Of a stretch of DNA of 48,114 bases, positions 36,664-46,038 are shown piece after piece. The notes under the pieces are model-generated. The model worked only from the letters and a program-made list of their open reading frames with translations. It was not told the DNA's origin and ran no database searches. The first letter of the stretch is position 1. Every line of letters starts with the position of its first letter. Source of the DNA: Candidatus Moraniibacteriota bacterium (GTDB taxonomy: Bacteria; Patescibacteriota; Minisyncoccia; Moranbacterales; UBA11712); the NCBI GenBank assembly GCA_028695025.1, contig JAQVJV010000005.1, positions 1 through 48,114 of the forward strand, given 5' to 3'. Both the position numbers and the translations under genes were made by a program.

Positions 36664-37161
36664 ATGGGCATTTTTGATAAAATTCTAGGAAAAGAAGAAA
36701 AGGAAGAAAAAAAACCGGCAAAAACCGAGAAGAAAACCGAGGTTAAAAAAGAAAAACCTGCGGATATTGTGTCTGAAAAGAAAGAGGTAGCAAAAAAAGA
36801 AGAGCCGAAGAAATCTAAAAAGAAACCGGAAGTAAAGAAAGAAACCAAAGCGCGAAAAGTGTCCAAAAAAGATGAAAATATTGCGCATAAGGTGCTTTTT
36901 GAAAATATTCTTTCCGAGAAATCAACGATGATGGCCGCAGAGAACAAATATGCGTTCAAGGTGGATAAAAAATCAGGAAAGAACCAGATCAAAGAAGCAG
37001 TGGAAGGATATTATGGAGTGCAGGTAACTGGGGTGAATACGATAAAGATCCATCCGAAGAAAAGAATTCACGGACGGACAATTGGATGGAAGAAAGGTTA
37101 CAAAAAGGCAATCGTGACGCTTCGGGAAGGAGATACGATTACAGCGGTGGAAGGCGTGTAA
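36664..37161 (+). CDS. rplW: Ribosomal protein uL23 with K/E-rich N-terminal extension
   Basis: L23 core IAHKVLFENILSEKSTMMAAENKYAFKVDKKSGKNQIKEAVEGYYGVQVTGVNTI after about 70 aa of K/E/P-rich sequence. Confidence 0.92.
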   Translation: MGIFDKILGKEEKEEKKPAKTEKKTEVKKEKPADIVSEKKEVAKKEEPKKSKKKPEVKKETKARKVSKKDENIAHKVLFENILSEKSTMMAAENKYAFKVDKKSGKNQIKEAVEGYYGVQVTGVNTIKIHPKKRIHGRTIGWKKGYKKAIVTLREGDTITAVEGV

Positions 37162-37245
37162 ATTGCATTGAACAAGGATCAAGGAACAGTGATCAATAAT
37201 TAATTTTAAAATATCGTTCTCTGTTTCATAAGCTATTGAATATAT

Positions 37246-38073
37246 ATGCCAGTTAAGATTTATAAAAAAACCAGTCCGGGAAGGCGGCAGATGTCGGTGA
37301 ATAAGCTCGACAAGAATTTTGATGATCCGGAAAAAAGCCTCACCAAATTTTCAAAGCGCCGGAAAGGGCGGGCCAAAGGAACGATTTCCGTGCGTCACAA
37401 AGGAGGCGGACACAAGCGGCTCTACCGCCAGATTGATTTCAAGATGGATAAGATCGGAGTTCCGGCAATTGTTGACCGAATCGAGAAAGATCCGAACCGT
37501 AGCGCCTGCATCGCCCTTCTCAAATATAACGACGGGGAAAAAAGATACAATGTGGCTGTTGAAGGAATGAAAGAAGGAGTGAAAGTGACAACGGCCGAAA
37601 AAGCCAATGTCCGGGTCGGAAACCGGCTTATGATCAAAAATATTCCAGTGGGAACACAGGTGTGCCTCGTGGAAATGTTTCCGGGAAAAGGGGCGCAGCT
37701 TGCCCGTTCAGCGGGTTCTTCGGTTACCCCTATGTCGGTTGAAGGAAACATGGCCCAGATCAAACTGGCTTCAGGTGAAATCAGGAAGGTGAGCGGGAAT
37801 TGTTATGCGACTGTCGGACAAGTAAGCAATTATCTGCACAATACGGTGATAATCGGAAAAGCGGGAAGATCGCGCTGGTTGGGAGTTCGTCCCACCGTCC
37901 GCGGAACAGTGATGAACCCGATTGACCATCCGCACGGAGGCGGTGAAGGCCGCCAGGGAATCGGACTCAAACATCCGAAGACCCCGTGGGGAAAGCCGGC
38001 GCTTGGAAAGAAAACCCGAAAGAAGCATAAGTATTCGAATAAGTTTATCGTTAAAGGAAGAAAGAAGAAGTAA
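37246..38073 (+). CDS. rplB: Ribosomal protein uL2
   Basis: KKTSPGRRQMSVNK...GRNNTGRISVRHKGGGHKR-like region; NPIDHPHGGGEGR. Confidence 0.97.
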   Translation: MPVKIYKKTSPGRRQMSVNKLDKNFDDPEKSLTKFSKRRKGRAKGTISVRHKGGGHKRLYRQIDFKMDKIGVPAIVDRIEKDPNRSACIALLKYNDGEKRYNVAVEGMKEGVKVTTAEKANVRVGNRLMIKNIPVGTQVCLVEMFPGKGAQLARSAGSSVTPMSVEGNMAQIKLASGEIRKVSGNCYATVGQVSNYLHNTVIIGKAGRSRWLGVRPTVRGTVMNPIDHPHGGGEGRQGIGLKHPKTPWGKPALGKKTRKKHKYSNKFIVKGRKKK

Positions 38074-38088
38074 TAAACGCTAAATAAT

Positions 38089-38418
38089 ATGTCGAGATCA
38101 CTCAAAAAGGGTCCCTATGTGGACGAAAAATTGCTCAAGAAGCTGGCTGATAAAAAGCCGGGGGACAAGACCGTCATCAAGACATGGTCGCGTTCTTCAA
38201 CGGTTGTTCCGGAAATGGTCGGGTTCACTTTTGGAGTTCACAATGGAAGAGAGCATATTTCAGTTTTCATAACAGAAGAAATGGTCGGCCACAAATTGGG
38301 CGAATTTTCCCTGACCCGCAAGTTTGTCCGTCATGGTGGAAAGATGCAGAAGGAACAGGAAGCGGCGGCCAAAGCCAAGGCGGCCGAAGTGTCAAAGGCG
38401 GCAAAAGCCAGTAAGTAA
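38089..38418 (+). CDS. rpsS: Ribosomal protein uS19
   Basis: [17 protein letters not shown]...[48 protein letters not shown]. Confidence 0.97.
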   Translation: MSRSLKKGPYVDEKLLKKLADKKPGDKTVIKTWSRSSTVVPEMVGFTFGVHNGREHISVFITEEMVGHKLGEFSLTRKFVRHGGKMQKEQEAAAKAKAAEVSKAAKASK

Positions 38419-38471
38419 AATAATACAAATCCGCGAATCTGCATAAGATCCGCATCATTAGTGTTATATTT

Positions 38472-39014
38472 ATGATTGTTTCAGCCAAGCTCAAAAATTT
38501 ACGCAAGTCTCCCCGGAAAGTCCGGCTGGTTTCGAGTTTCCTTAGGGGAATGGACACTGACAAAGCGCAAAGCCAGCTCAAGTTTTTGGTGAAAGGGTCA
38601 GCTCCCCACTTTGAAAAACTGCTTTCAAGCGCGGTTGCCAATGCGGAAAACAATTTTGGCCTTGACAAAAACAATTTATACATAAAAGATATAATAGTTG
38701 ATGAAGGTCCGAAACTGAAGAGATGGCTTCCGCGGGCGCATGGACGGGCGACATTGCTTCTCAAAAGGACTTGCAGCGTGGAGATTGTCCTTGATGAAAA
38801 AGTGAAAGGCAAAGGGCGGAAAAAAGTGGCCAAACAGGAAATCAAAGATGTGAAAAAAACGGGAGTTGAGGAAAAAATCGGAAAAGAAGAAGCAAAAGAA
38901 GAGAAAAAAGAATTAGCCAAGGAGAAAGAATCAAAAGAATTCACGGATGAAAAGAAGAAGGGCGCGGGAGACAAGGGGATCCTCAAAAAAGTGTTTAGGA
39001 GAAAAAGCATGTAA
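38472..39014 (+). CDS. rplV: Ribosomal protein uL22 with K/E-rich C-terminal extension
   Basis: L22 core ending ...LLKRTCSVEIVLDEK, then about 65 aa K/E-rich tail. Confidence 0.93.
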   Translation: MIVSAKLKNLRKSPRKVRLVSSFLRGMDTDKAQSQLKFLVKGSAPHFEKLLSSAVANAENNFGLDKNNLYIKDIIVDEGPKLKRWLPRAHGRATLLLKRTCSVEIVLDEKVKGKGRKKVAKQEIKDVKKTGVEEKIGKEEAKEEKKELAKEKESKEFTDEKKKGAGDKGILKKVFRRKSM

Positions 39015-39026
39015 TTTCAAAGAATT

Positions 39027-39668
39027 ATGGGCCAGAAAGTCAATCCAAAAGGAATAAGGATCGGAATCACGAGCGATTGGAAATCGCGCTGGTTTTCCAA
39101 GAAAAATTTTTCCAAACAGCTCAAAGAAGACGTGGAAATCAGGAAACTGGTTTTTGAAAAGCTCAAAAATGCGGCAGTGGGAAGCGTTGAAGTGGAACGT
39201 TCAGTCGGTTCAATCTTGATTTTGATCAAGTCGGCGCGGCCGGGAATCATCATCGGACGCGGCGGAACCGGAATGGAAGATATCAAAAAGGCTATCAAGG
39301 ACGAATTTTTCCGGCAGAAGAAGGTGAATCTCAAGGTGGAAGTGGAAGAAATCAAGAATATGGAAGAAAATGCGATGGTGATCGCGCAGAATGTGGCCGA
39401 GCAACTGGAAAAAAGAATTCCTTTCCGGCGGGTGCTGAAAACCACTCTCGACCGGATGATGGAAAACAAGCGGATCAATGGAATCAAAGTTGAAATTTCC
39501 GGACGGTTGGGCGGAGCGGATATGTCCCGGCGTGAATGGCTTTCGAAAGGCAATTTGCCGCTTCACACTCTGCGGGCGGATATCGATTTTGCGAAAGCAG
39601 TTGCTCGAACTACTTATGGAGTGATCGGAGTGAAAGTTTGGGTGAATAGGGGGGAGAAATTTGAATGA
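39027..39668 (+). CDS. rpsC: Ribosomal protein uS3
   Basis: MGQKVNPKGIRIGI...SARPGIIIGRGGTGME...GGADMSRREW. Confidence 0.97.
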   Translation: MGQKVNPKGIRIGITSDWKSRWFSKKNFSKQLKEDVEIRKLVFEKLKNAAVGSVEVERSVGSILILIKSARPGIIIGRGGTGMEDIKKAIKDEFFRQKKVNLKVEVEEIKNMEENAMVIAQNVAEQLEKRIPFRRVLKTTLDRMMENKRINGIKVEISGRLGGADMSRREWLSKGNLPLHTLRADIDFAKAVARTTYGVIGVKVWVNRGEKFE

Positions 39669-39745
39669 ACAAAGAACAATGATCAAAGATCAATAGACTG
39701 CTAGATAAATATTGTTCACTGATCTTTGGCCATTGATCGCTGAAA
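39665..39745. repeat. Intergenic inverted repeat, copy 2 (GATCAAAGATCA word)
   Basis: gaacaaagaacaatgatcaaagatcaatagactg ... attgttcactgatctttggccattgatcgctg; related to 36583-36660. Confidence 0.65.
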
Positions 39746-39749
39746 TATT

Positions 39750-40157
39750 ATGTTGATGCCGAAGAAAGTAAAACATAGGAAACACCAGCGCGGAGGAAAG
39801 ATCCGGGGAAATGCCAAGCGGGGAACCGAAGTGAGTTTCGGAAGCGTCGGGCTCAAGTCTCTGGAAACCGGCCTTGTTTCTTCGCGGCAGATTGAGGCGG
39901 CCCGCCGGGCCATGACCAGATATGTCCAGCGCGGAGGAAAGATTTGGATCCGTATTTTTCCGGACAAGCCGATGACCAAGAAAGGGGCGGAAACTCCGAT
40001 GGGAAAAGGAAAAGGGACGGTGGATCATTTCGTGGCGGTGGTGAAGCCGGGCCGGATCATATTTGAAATGGACGGAGTGGCGCATAATATAGCCAAGCAA
40101 GCCATGAAATTGGCAGGAGACAAATTGAATGTGAAGACGCGAGTGGAAGAAAGGTAA
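39750..40157 (+). CDS. rplP: Ribosomal protein uL16 (start may be 39756)
   Basis: [37 protein letters not shown]. Confidence 0.97.
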   Translation: MLMPKKVKHRKHQRGGKIRGNAKRGTEVSFGSVGLKSLETGLVSSRQIEAARRAMTRYVQRGGKIWIRIFPDKPMTKKGAETPMGKGKGTVDHFVAVVKPGRIIFEMDGVAHNIAKQAMKLAGDKLNVKTRVEER

Positions 40158-40178
40158 TATAAAGTTAGTGTTATATTT

Positions 40179-40367
40179 ATGAAAGCGAAAGAAATCAGGG
40201 AAAAAAATGAAAATGAGCTCAAGAAAGATTTGGTTGAAATGAGGAACAAACTGGCCAAAATGCGGTTTGATATTTCCGGAAAGCAAGTGAAGAACCACCG
40301 GGAGTTTCGCAAGCTCAAGAAAGACATCGCTCGGATACTCACAATTCTCAAGACGCAAAAAACCTAA
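40179..40367 (+). CDS. rpmC: Ribosomal protein uL29
   Basis: MKAKEIREKNENELKKDLVEMRNKLAKMRFDISGKQVKNHREFRKLKKDIARILTIL. Confidence 0.94.
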   Translation: MKAKEIREKNENELKKDLVEMRNKLAKMRFDISGKQVKNHREFRKLKKDIARILTILKTQKT

Positions 40368-40384
40368 GAAGAATTATATTTTTT

Positions 40385-40639
40385 ATGGAAAAGAAGGCAA
40401 ATAACAATTCAGCAAAGAAGTTTTTGGAAGGGGTTGTCGTGAGCGGCAAGATGGACAAAACGGCTGTGGTGGCAGTGAATATTTTCAAGGCGCACCCGAA
40501 ATATTTGAAGCGATATCTCTCAACCAAGAAATACAAGGCTCATGATCCGGAGAATCGCGCGAAGGTCGGGGAGAAAGTGAAAATCAGGGAAACGCGCCCG
40601 ATGAGCAAGAGAAAGAAATGGGAAATAATTTATGAATAG
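40385..40639 (+). CDS. rpsQ: Ribosomal protein uS17
   Basis: [17 protein letters not shown]...[31 protein letters not shown]. Confidence 0.96.
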   Translation: MEKKANNNSAKKFLEGVVVSGKMDKTAVVAVNIFKAHPKYLKRYLSTKKYKAHDPENRAKVGEKVKIRETRPMSKRKKWEIIYE

Positions 40640-40647
40640 GGAATAGC

Positions 40648-41013
40648 ATGATTCAAGCTGAGACAAAATTGAAAGTAGCTGACAACAGCGGCGCCAAAAT
40701 GATCGAATGTTTCAAGGTGCTTGGCGGAACGCGCAGGCGTTATGCCCAAATCGGAGACGTTATTGTAGCTTCGGTTAAATCGGCGGAGCCGCGGTCGGCA
40801 GTCAAGAAAAAAGCGGTGGTGAAAGCAGTAATTGTGAGGCAGAAAAAATCTTTCCGGAGAAAAGACGGTTCATATATCCGCTTTGACGAAAATGCCGCAG
40901 TGATTGTGGACGGAAAAGACCCGAAAGGAACCCGCATTTTCGGACCGATTGCAAGAGAAATCCGGGATAGAGGTTTCATGAAGATTGTATCTCTCGCGCC
41001 GGAAGTCTGGTAG
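40648..41013 (+). CDS. rplN: Ribosomal protein uL14
   Basis: [27 protein letters not shown]...[13 protein letters not shown]. Confidence 0.97.
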   Translation: MIQAETKLKVADNSGAKMIECFKVLGGTRRRYAQIGDVIVASVKSAEPRSAVKKKAVVKAVIVRQKKSFRRKDGSYIRFDENAAVIVDGKDPKGTRIFGPIAREIRDRGFMKIVSLAPEVW

Positions 41014-41114
41014 ATAGAAATACAAATCCGCGAATATGCGAATCCTGAACTAACATTCGCGCCATTCGCAAATTCGTGTATTTGCATAAGATTCGCATCA
41101 TTAGTGTTATATTT

Positions 41115-41420
41115 ATGAAAGTTAGAAAAGGTGACAATGTGAAGATTCTCTCCGGAAAAGATCGGGGAAAGAAAGGAAAAATTTTCCGGGTTTTACCGCA
41201 ATCTGAAAAAGCGATAGTGGAAGGTTTGAATTTAGTGAAGAAGCATGTGCGCCCGCGACGCCAAGGGGAGAAGGGACAGAGAGTTTCTGTTCCGGCGGCG
41301 ATCAGCCTTTCCAGCCTGATGTTGGTTTGTCCGAAATGCGCGAAGGCGACTCGGGTCGGTTTCAAAGTCGGGGAAAAAAGCAAGTTCAGGATATGCAAAA
41401 AGTGCAAAAGCGAAATATAA
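41115..41420 (+). CDS. rplX: Ribosomal protein uL24
   Basis: MKVRKGDNVKILSGKDRGKKGKI; C-terminal CPKC...CKKC; start reset from 41076. Confidence 0.95.
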   Translation: MKVRKGDNVKILSGKDRGKKGKIFRVLPQSEKAIVEGLNLVKKHVRPRRQGEKGQRVSVPAAISLSSLMLVCPKCAKATRVGFKVGEKSKFRICKKCKSEI

Positions 41421-41429
41421 CAGCAAACG

Positions 41430-41993
41430 GTGAAATATATGACGAGTTTTCTCAAGGAAAAATATAATAAGGAAATTGTTCCGGCCCTCAAAGAGAAATT
41501 TGAGATAAAGAACGTGATGGCGGTTCCAAAAATTTTGAAGGTGTCAGTGAACAGCGGGATCGGGAAATATCAGAAAGAAAAGGAAGCGATGGATGAAATC
41601 GTGAAAGGGATCACCGATATAAGTTCGCAAAAACCGGTATTTTCCAAATCGAAGAAATCAATCTCCGGATTCAAGATCCGGGAAGGCCAGGAAGTGGGCG
41701 TTGCCGTCACGCTTCGCGGAGAAAGAATGTGGCATTTCTTGGAGAGATTAATTGGTTCAGCGCTTCCCCGGGTGAGAGACTTCCGCGGAATTGATCCGAA
41801 AAATGTTGATCGGGACGGAAATTTGAACATGGCGGTCCGGGAGCATCTCGTTTTCCCGGAAATTGTTCCGGAAAGCGTCCATAATATTTTCGGTTTTCAG
41901 GTAAATGTGACGACAAGCGCGAAAACAAGGGAAGAAGGATTGGAATTGTTCCGGTTGCTCGGTTTTCCATTCAAGAAAGAAGATAATCAATAA
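41430..41993 (+). CDS. rplE: Ribosomal protein uL5
   Basis: KEKYNKEIVPALKEKFEIKNVMAVPKILKVSVNSGIG...RVRDFRGI. Confidence 0.96.
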   Translation: MKYMTSFLKEKYNKEIVPALKEKFEIKNVMAVPKILKVSVNSGIGKYQKEKEAMDEIVKGITDISSQKPVFSKSKKSISGFKIREGQEVGVAVTLRGERMWHFLERLIGSALPRVRDFRGIDPKNVDRDGNLNMAVREHLVFPEIVPESVHNIFGFQVNVTTSAKTREEGLELFRLLGFPFKKEDNQ

Positions 41994-42002
41994 TCAACCA
42001 AT

Positions 42003-42188
42003 ATGGCCAAAACTTCCGTTGAAGCAAGAGCGAAAAAAAAGCCCAAATATTCCAGCCGAATCGTCCGGCGCTGTTGGAGGTGCGGGCGGAAAAGGGGCTA
42101 TATGCGCGATTTTGAAATTTGCCGCATTTGTTTCCGGGAGCTTGCGAGTGAAGGCCAGATTCCAGGCGTGAAGAAGTCAAGCTGGTAA
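42003..42188 (+). CDS. rpsN: Ribosomal protein uS14, zinc-binding type
   Basis: [25 protein letters not shown]. Confidence 0.96.
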   Translation: MAKTSVEARAKKKPKYSSRIVRRCWRCGRKRGYMRDFEICRICFRELASEGQIPGVKKSSW

Positions 42189-42239
42189 TAACGAAAGTAT
42201 TTGTGTATTTGTAATTATTCGTAATTAGTAGAGAATATC

Positions 42240-42644
42240 ATGTTGGATCCAATTAGCGATATGCTGACAAGAATAAGAAACGCAAGCCGTGCGGGACACG
42301 GTGAAGTTTTGATGCCTCTTTCGAAATTGAAATTCAAAATTGCCGAGATCCTCAAGGAGAAAAATTTTGTGGAAAAAGCGGAAGAAGCAGAAATTGACGG
42401 ATACAAGCAAATTCGGATCTCTCTCAAGTATATCCGCAATGAAAAGGGCGAAAAGATGCCGTATATCCAAGGATTGCAGCGTGTGAGCCGGGAAGGACAA
42501 AGGATATATTCCGGAAAAGACAAATTGCCGATTGTGAGAAACGGTTATGGCTTTGCGATTGTGTCTACTTCAAGAGGCTTAATGACCGGGGATGAAGCGA
42601 AAAAAGCCGGAATCGGCGGAGAAATAATTTGTGAAATTTGGTAA
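42240..42644 (+). CDS. rpsH: Ribosomal protein uS8
   Basis: LDPISDMLTRIRNASRAGH...SRGLMTGDEAKKAGIGGEIICEIW. Confidence 0.97.
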   Translation: MLDPISDMLTRIRNASRAGHGEVLMPLSKLKFKIAEILKEKNFVEKAEEAEIDGYKQIRISLKYIRNEKGEKMPYIQGLQRVSREGQRIYSGKDKLPIVRNGYGFAIVSTSRGLMTGDEAKKAGIGGEIICEIW

Positions 42645-42652
42645 TAAATATC

Positions 42653-43198
42653 ATGAGTAGAGTTGGAAAAAAACCGATAACAATTCCCGATGGGGTGGAA
42701 GTGAAAATCTCGGGACAAAATATTTCTGTGAAAGGGCCGAAAGGCACCCTCGGTTTTGATTTCCATTGGGATGTTGAAGTGGGTCAGGCGGAAAAGGAAG
42801 TCCGGGTATCAATCAAAAAAGTGACCAAAGAAACCAAGGCGCTTTGGGGTCTCACCCGGGTTTTGATTTCCAATATGATCGAGGGAGTGACCAAGGGGTT
42901 TGAAAAGCAATTGGAACTTCACGGAGTGGGATACCGCATGGCGGTCCAGGGAAAAAAGTTGAATATGGCGCTTGGTTTTTCCCATCCGGTTGATGTGGAA
43001 GTTCCGGAAGGATTAGAGGCAAAGATTGAGAAGAATGTCCTTGCAATCTCCGGAATCGACAAGCAGAAAGTCGGCCAATTCGCCGCGAGCATCCGGGCGC
43101 TCAAGAAGGTGGAGCCGTACAAAGGCAAAGGATTCCGCTATGTCGGTGAAATTGTCCGCAAGAAGGCTGGAAAGAAAGCTGCTGGAGCAGAGAAGTAG
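42653..43198 (+). CDS. rplF: Ribosomal protein uL6
   Basis: MSRVGKKPITIPDGVEVKISGQNISVKGPKGTL...EPYKGKGFRYVGEIVRKKAGK. Confidence 0.97.
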   Translation: MSRVGKKPITIPDGVEVKISGQNISVKGPKGTLGFDFHWDVEVGQAEKEVRVSIKKVTKETKALWGLTRVLISNMIEGVTKGFEKQLELHGVGYRMAVQGKKLNMALGFSHPVDVEVPEGLEAKIEKNVLAISGIDKQKVGQFAASIRALKKVEPYKGKGFRYVGEIVRKKAGKKAAGAEK

Positions 43199-43206
43199 AG
43201 ATAATA

Positions 43207-43563
43207 GTGGCAAAAATAACTATGAAAAAGAATTTATCCAGAAAAAATAGAGTAAGAAGAGTGAGGGCAAAAATTGTCGGGACCGCCGAGCGGCCTCGTT
43301 TGTGCGTTTTTCGAAGCCTGAACCATGTCTATGCCCAAGTCATTGATGACTCGGCCGGAAAAGTGCTGGTTTCTATGGATGGCCGCAAGCTGAAAAATTC
43401 TAAGAATAGCATAGAAACATCCGGAAAAATAGGAGAAGAAATCGCGAAAATGTCGATTGAAAAAGGAATCAAATCGGTTGTTTTTGACAAACGCGGATAT
43501 AAATATCACGGCAAGGTGAAAGCGCTCGCGGACGGAGCAAGAAAAGGCGGACTGATTTTTTAG
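43207..43563 (+). CDS. rplR: Ribosomal protein uL18 (likely start 43222 or 43207)
   Basis: RPRLCVFRSLNHVYAQVIDDSAGKVLVSMDGRKL...FDKRGYKYHGKVKALADGARKGGLIF. Confidence 0.96.
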   Translation: MAKITMKKNLSRKNRVRRVRAKIVGTAERPRLCVFRSLNHVYAQVIDDSAGKVLVSMDGRKLKNSKNSIETSGKIGEEIAKMSIEKGIKSVVFDKRGYKYHGKVKALADGARKGGLIF

Positions 43564-43565
43564 TA

Positions 43566-43650
43566 GCTAGTATTTGGTATTTTGTATTTAGTATTTTAGA
43601 GTCCATAAAAAAATACAAAATACAAAATACTAAATACAACATACCAAGAT
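43566..43650. repeat. Intergenic inverted repeat (TAGTATTT/GTATTT word)
   Basis: tagtatttggtattttgtatttagtatttt ... aaaatacaaaatacaaaatactaaatacaacatacca. Confidence 0.8.
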
Positions 43651-44160
43651 ATGGCTAAGAAAAAATTTCAAACCAGAAGGGAAAAACCGGAGTTTGACCA
43701 GAAACTGCTTGATTTGGCGCGCGTCACCCGCGTGGTGAAAGGCGGGCGGCGTTTCCGTTTCCGGGCGACTTTGGTGATCGGCAACCGCAACGGAAAAGCG
43801 GGCGTGGGCGTGGCCAAGGGGACGGACGTGAGTGAAGCGGTGCGAAAAGCGTTCAATGACGCCAAGAAAAATATGGTCCAGGTGAAAAGATTCAATACGA
43901 CCATTGCTTGTCCTGCGGAAGCCAAAGTGGCAAGCGCCCGCGTGATGCTGAAACCCGCCAAAGCAGGCCGCGGTATCGTAGCCGGGGGAGCGGTGCGGGC
44001 CGTAGTGGAACTTTCCGGAATTCGCGATGTTGTCTCCAAATCGATGGGATCTTCGAACAAATTGAGCGTGGCGCGGGCGACTCTCGCGGCGCTGGAAAAT
44101 GTGAAAGTATTGAGCGGACGGTCCGACAAAGGGCAGAAAACGAAAAATAATGATCAATAA
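43651..44160 (+). CDS. rpsE: Ribosomal protein uS5
   Basis: RVTRVVKGGRRFRFRATLVIGNRNGKAGVGVAKGTDVSEAVRKA. Confidence 0.97.
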   Translation: MAKKKFQTRREKPEFDQKLLDLARVTRVVKGGRRFRFRATLVIGNRNGKAGVGVAKGTDVSEAVRKAFNDAKKNMVQVKRFNTTIACPAEAKVASARVMLKPAKAGRGIVAGGAVRAVVELSGIRDVVSKSMGSSNKLSVARATLAALENVKVLSGRSDKGQKTKNNDQ

Positions 44161-44169
44161 CTCGAAATA

Positions 44170-44589
44170 ATGCAGATTCATCAACTCAAAGTAAAATCAG
44201 CCAAAAAGAAGCAGCGTGTCGGGCGCGGCGGAAGGAAAGGTACCTATGCCGGTCGGGGAATGAAGGGCCAGAAATCCCGCAGCGGGTCGAGCGTCAATCC
44301 GATTTTCGAAGGCGGCCGTTCGACGCTGATCGAACATCTTCCCAAAATGCGCGGTTTCAAGTCACATCGTCCGAAAAACCAAGTAGTAGGCCTTGAACAG
44401 TTGGAAAAACATTTTGCAGATGGAGATATTATCAATCCGCAATCTTTGCTTCAAAAGAAACTTATTGATAAAATAAAAGTGCCGGTGAAAATCTTGAGCG
44501 ACGGGAAACTCAGCAAGAAGCTGACAGTCGAGAAATGCTTGATGTCAAAAACCGCAAAAGAAAAGATTGAAAAAGCGGGGGGAAAATAG
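44170..44589 (+). CDS. rplO: Ribosomal protein uL15
   Basis: KKQRVGRGGRKGTYAGRGMKGQKSRSGSSVNPIFEGGRSTLIEHLPKMRGF. Confidence 0.96.
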   Translation: MQIHQLKVKSAKKKQRVGRGGRKGTYAGRGMKGQKSRSGSSVNPIFEGGRSTLIEHLPKMRGFKSHRPKNQVVGLEQLEKHFADGDIINPQSLLQKKLIDKIKVPVKILSDGKLSKKLTVEKCLMSKTAKEKIEKAGGK

Positions 44590-44666
44590 TATCTGGCAGT
44601 TAGTATCTAGTATCTGGTATATTTTTTAAAAATAAAAAATACCAGATACAAAATACTAGATACAAA
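44588..44666. repeat. Intergenic inverted repeat (GTATCTAGTATCTGGTAT word)
   Basis: gttagtatctagtatctggtatatttttt / aaaaaataccagatacaaaatactagatac. Confidence 0.8.
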
Positions 44667-44668
44667 AA

Positions 44669-45940
44669 ATGATTGAAAAAATTCTCCAAGTCTGGAAAGT
44701 GAAAGAACTCCGGTCCAAAATCCTTTTTGTGCTCGGGATTCTGGTGGTTTTTCGCTTGGCGGCGAATATTCCCGTTCCGGGCGTGAACGTGAATGAACTT
44801 CGCCAGTTTTTTGAAAACAACCAATTTTTCGGGCTTCTCAACCTTTTTTCCGGCGGCGGTCTTCGCAATATTTCCATCGTGATGCTTGGGGTCGGGCCGT
44901 ATATCACCGCTTCGATCATCATGCAACTTCTCACGATGATTGTCCCACAGCTCGAACAGATTTATAAAGAAGAAGGCGAAGCTGGCCGTCAAAAATTCAA
45001 CATGTGGACGCGCTGGCTCACGGTGCCGCTTGCCGCGCTCCAGACTTTCGGAATGACAAAACTTTTCCAATCCCAAGGAATTTTCACGTCTCTTTCCGGT
45101 TTCCAGCTTCTTACTATCATCATCACAGCGACGGCGGGAACGATTTTTCTCATGTGGCTCGGGGAGCTCATCACGGAAAAAAACATCGGGAACGGCGTGT
45201 CGATCATCATCTTTGCCGGTATTGTGGCCGGGCTTCCGACTTCGCTCACCCAGCTTTTTGCCGTGTGGGATTCGTCGAAACTTTTCACTTATGTTTTTTA
45301 TCTGGCCTTTGCCATCGCAGTCATTGCGGCGGTTGTATTCGTGACGGAAGGCCAGCGCAATATCCCGGTTTCCTATGCCAAGCGGGTGCGCGGTAATCGG
45401 GTTTATGGCGGAACCTCGACGCATTTGCCTCTTCGGGTGAACCAGGCAGGAGTGATTCCGATCATTTTCGCGATGTCGATCATGCTTTTTCCGGGAATGA
45501 TTGCCAATTTTTTTGTGAACGCTTCCAATGAAACGGTGGCGAACATCGCGCTTTCTGTGAGTAACGTTTTCAAAAACCAGGTTTTCTACGGATCTCTTTA
45601 TTTCATCCTTGTCGTCCTCTTCACCTATTTCTATACCGCGGTCACTTTTGACCCGCACCAGATTGCCGAAAACCTGCAGAAACAGGGCGGCTATGTTCCC
45701 GGCATCCGGCCCGGCCAAAACACGATGGAATATCTTTCCCGGGTGCTGAACCGCATCACGCTTGCGGGGGCGATCTTCCTTGGCGCGATTGCCGTTTTGC
45801 CGTTCGTTGTCCAAGGACTTACCAATATCCAATCGCTTACGATCGGCGGAACAGGACTTCTCATCGTTGTCGCGGTGGTGATTGAAATCATGAAACAGGT
45901 CGAATCCCAGATGATCATGCGGGATTACGAGGGATTTTGA
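44669..45940 (+). CDS. secY: Preprotein translocase subunit SecY
   Basis: FRLAANIPVPGVN...LGVGPYITASIIMQLL...GNGVSIIIFAGIVAGLP. Confidence 0.98.
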   Translation: MIEKILQVWKVKELRSKILFVLGILVVFRLAANIPVPGVNVNELRQFFENNQFFGLLNLFSGGGLRNISIVMLGVGPYITASIIMQLLTMIVPQLEQIYKEEGEAGRQKFNMWTRWLTVPLAALQTFGMTKLFQSQGIFTSLSGFQLLTIIITATAGTIFLMWLGELITEKNIGNGVSIIIFAGIVAGLPTSLTQLFAVWDSSKLFTYVFYLAFAIAVIAAVVFVTEGQRNIPVSYAKRVRGNRVYGGTSTHLPLRVNQAGVIPIIFAMSIMLFPGMIANFFVNASNETVANIALSVSNVFKNQVFYGSLYFILVVLFTYFYTAVTFDPHQIAENLQKQGGYVPGIRPGQNTMEYLSRVLNRITLAGAIFLGAIAVLPFVVQGLTNIQSLTIGGTGLLIVVAVVIEIMKQVESQMIMRDYEGF

Positions 45941-46038
45941 TGCGCGGATACCGTACAAATTTTTGACGGATTATCGCAGATTACACAGATTTTAATCCGT
46001 GTAATCCGTACTAATCCGTATGTAATCTGATCAAATTT

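Noticed and set aside
44600-45958. 452-aa minus-strand ORF opposite secY
   Set aside because: Shadow ORF; secY on + strand is unequivocal and the minus product is charged low-complexity.
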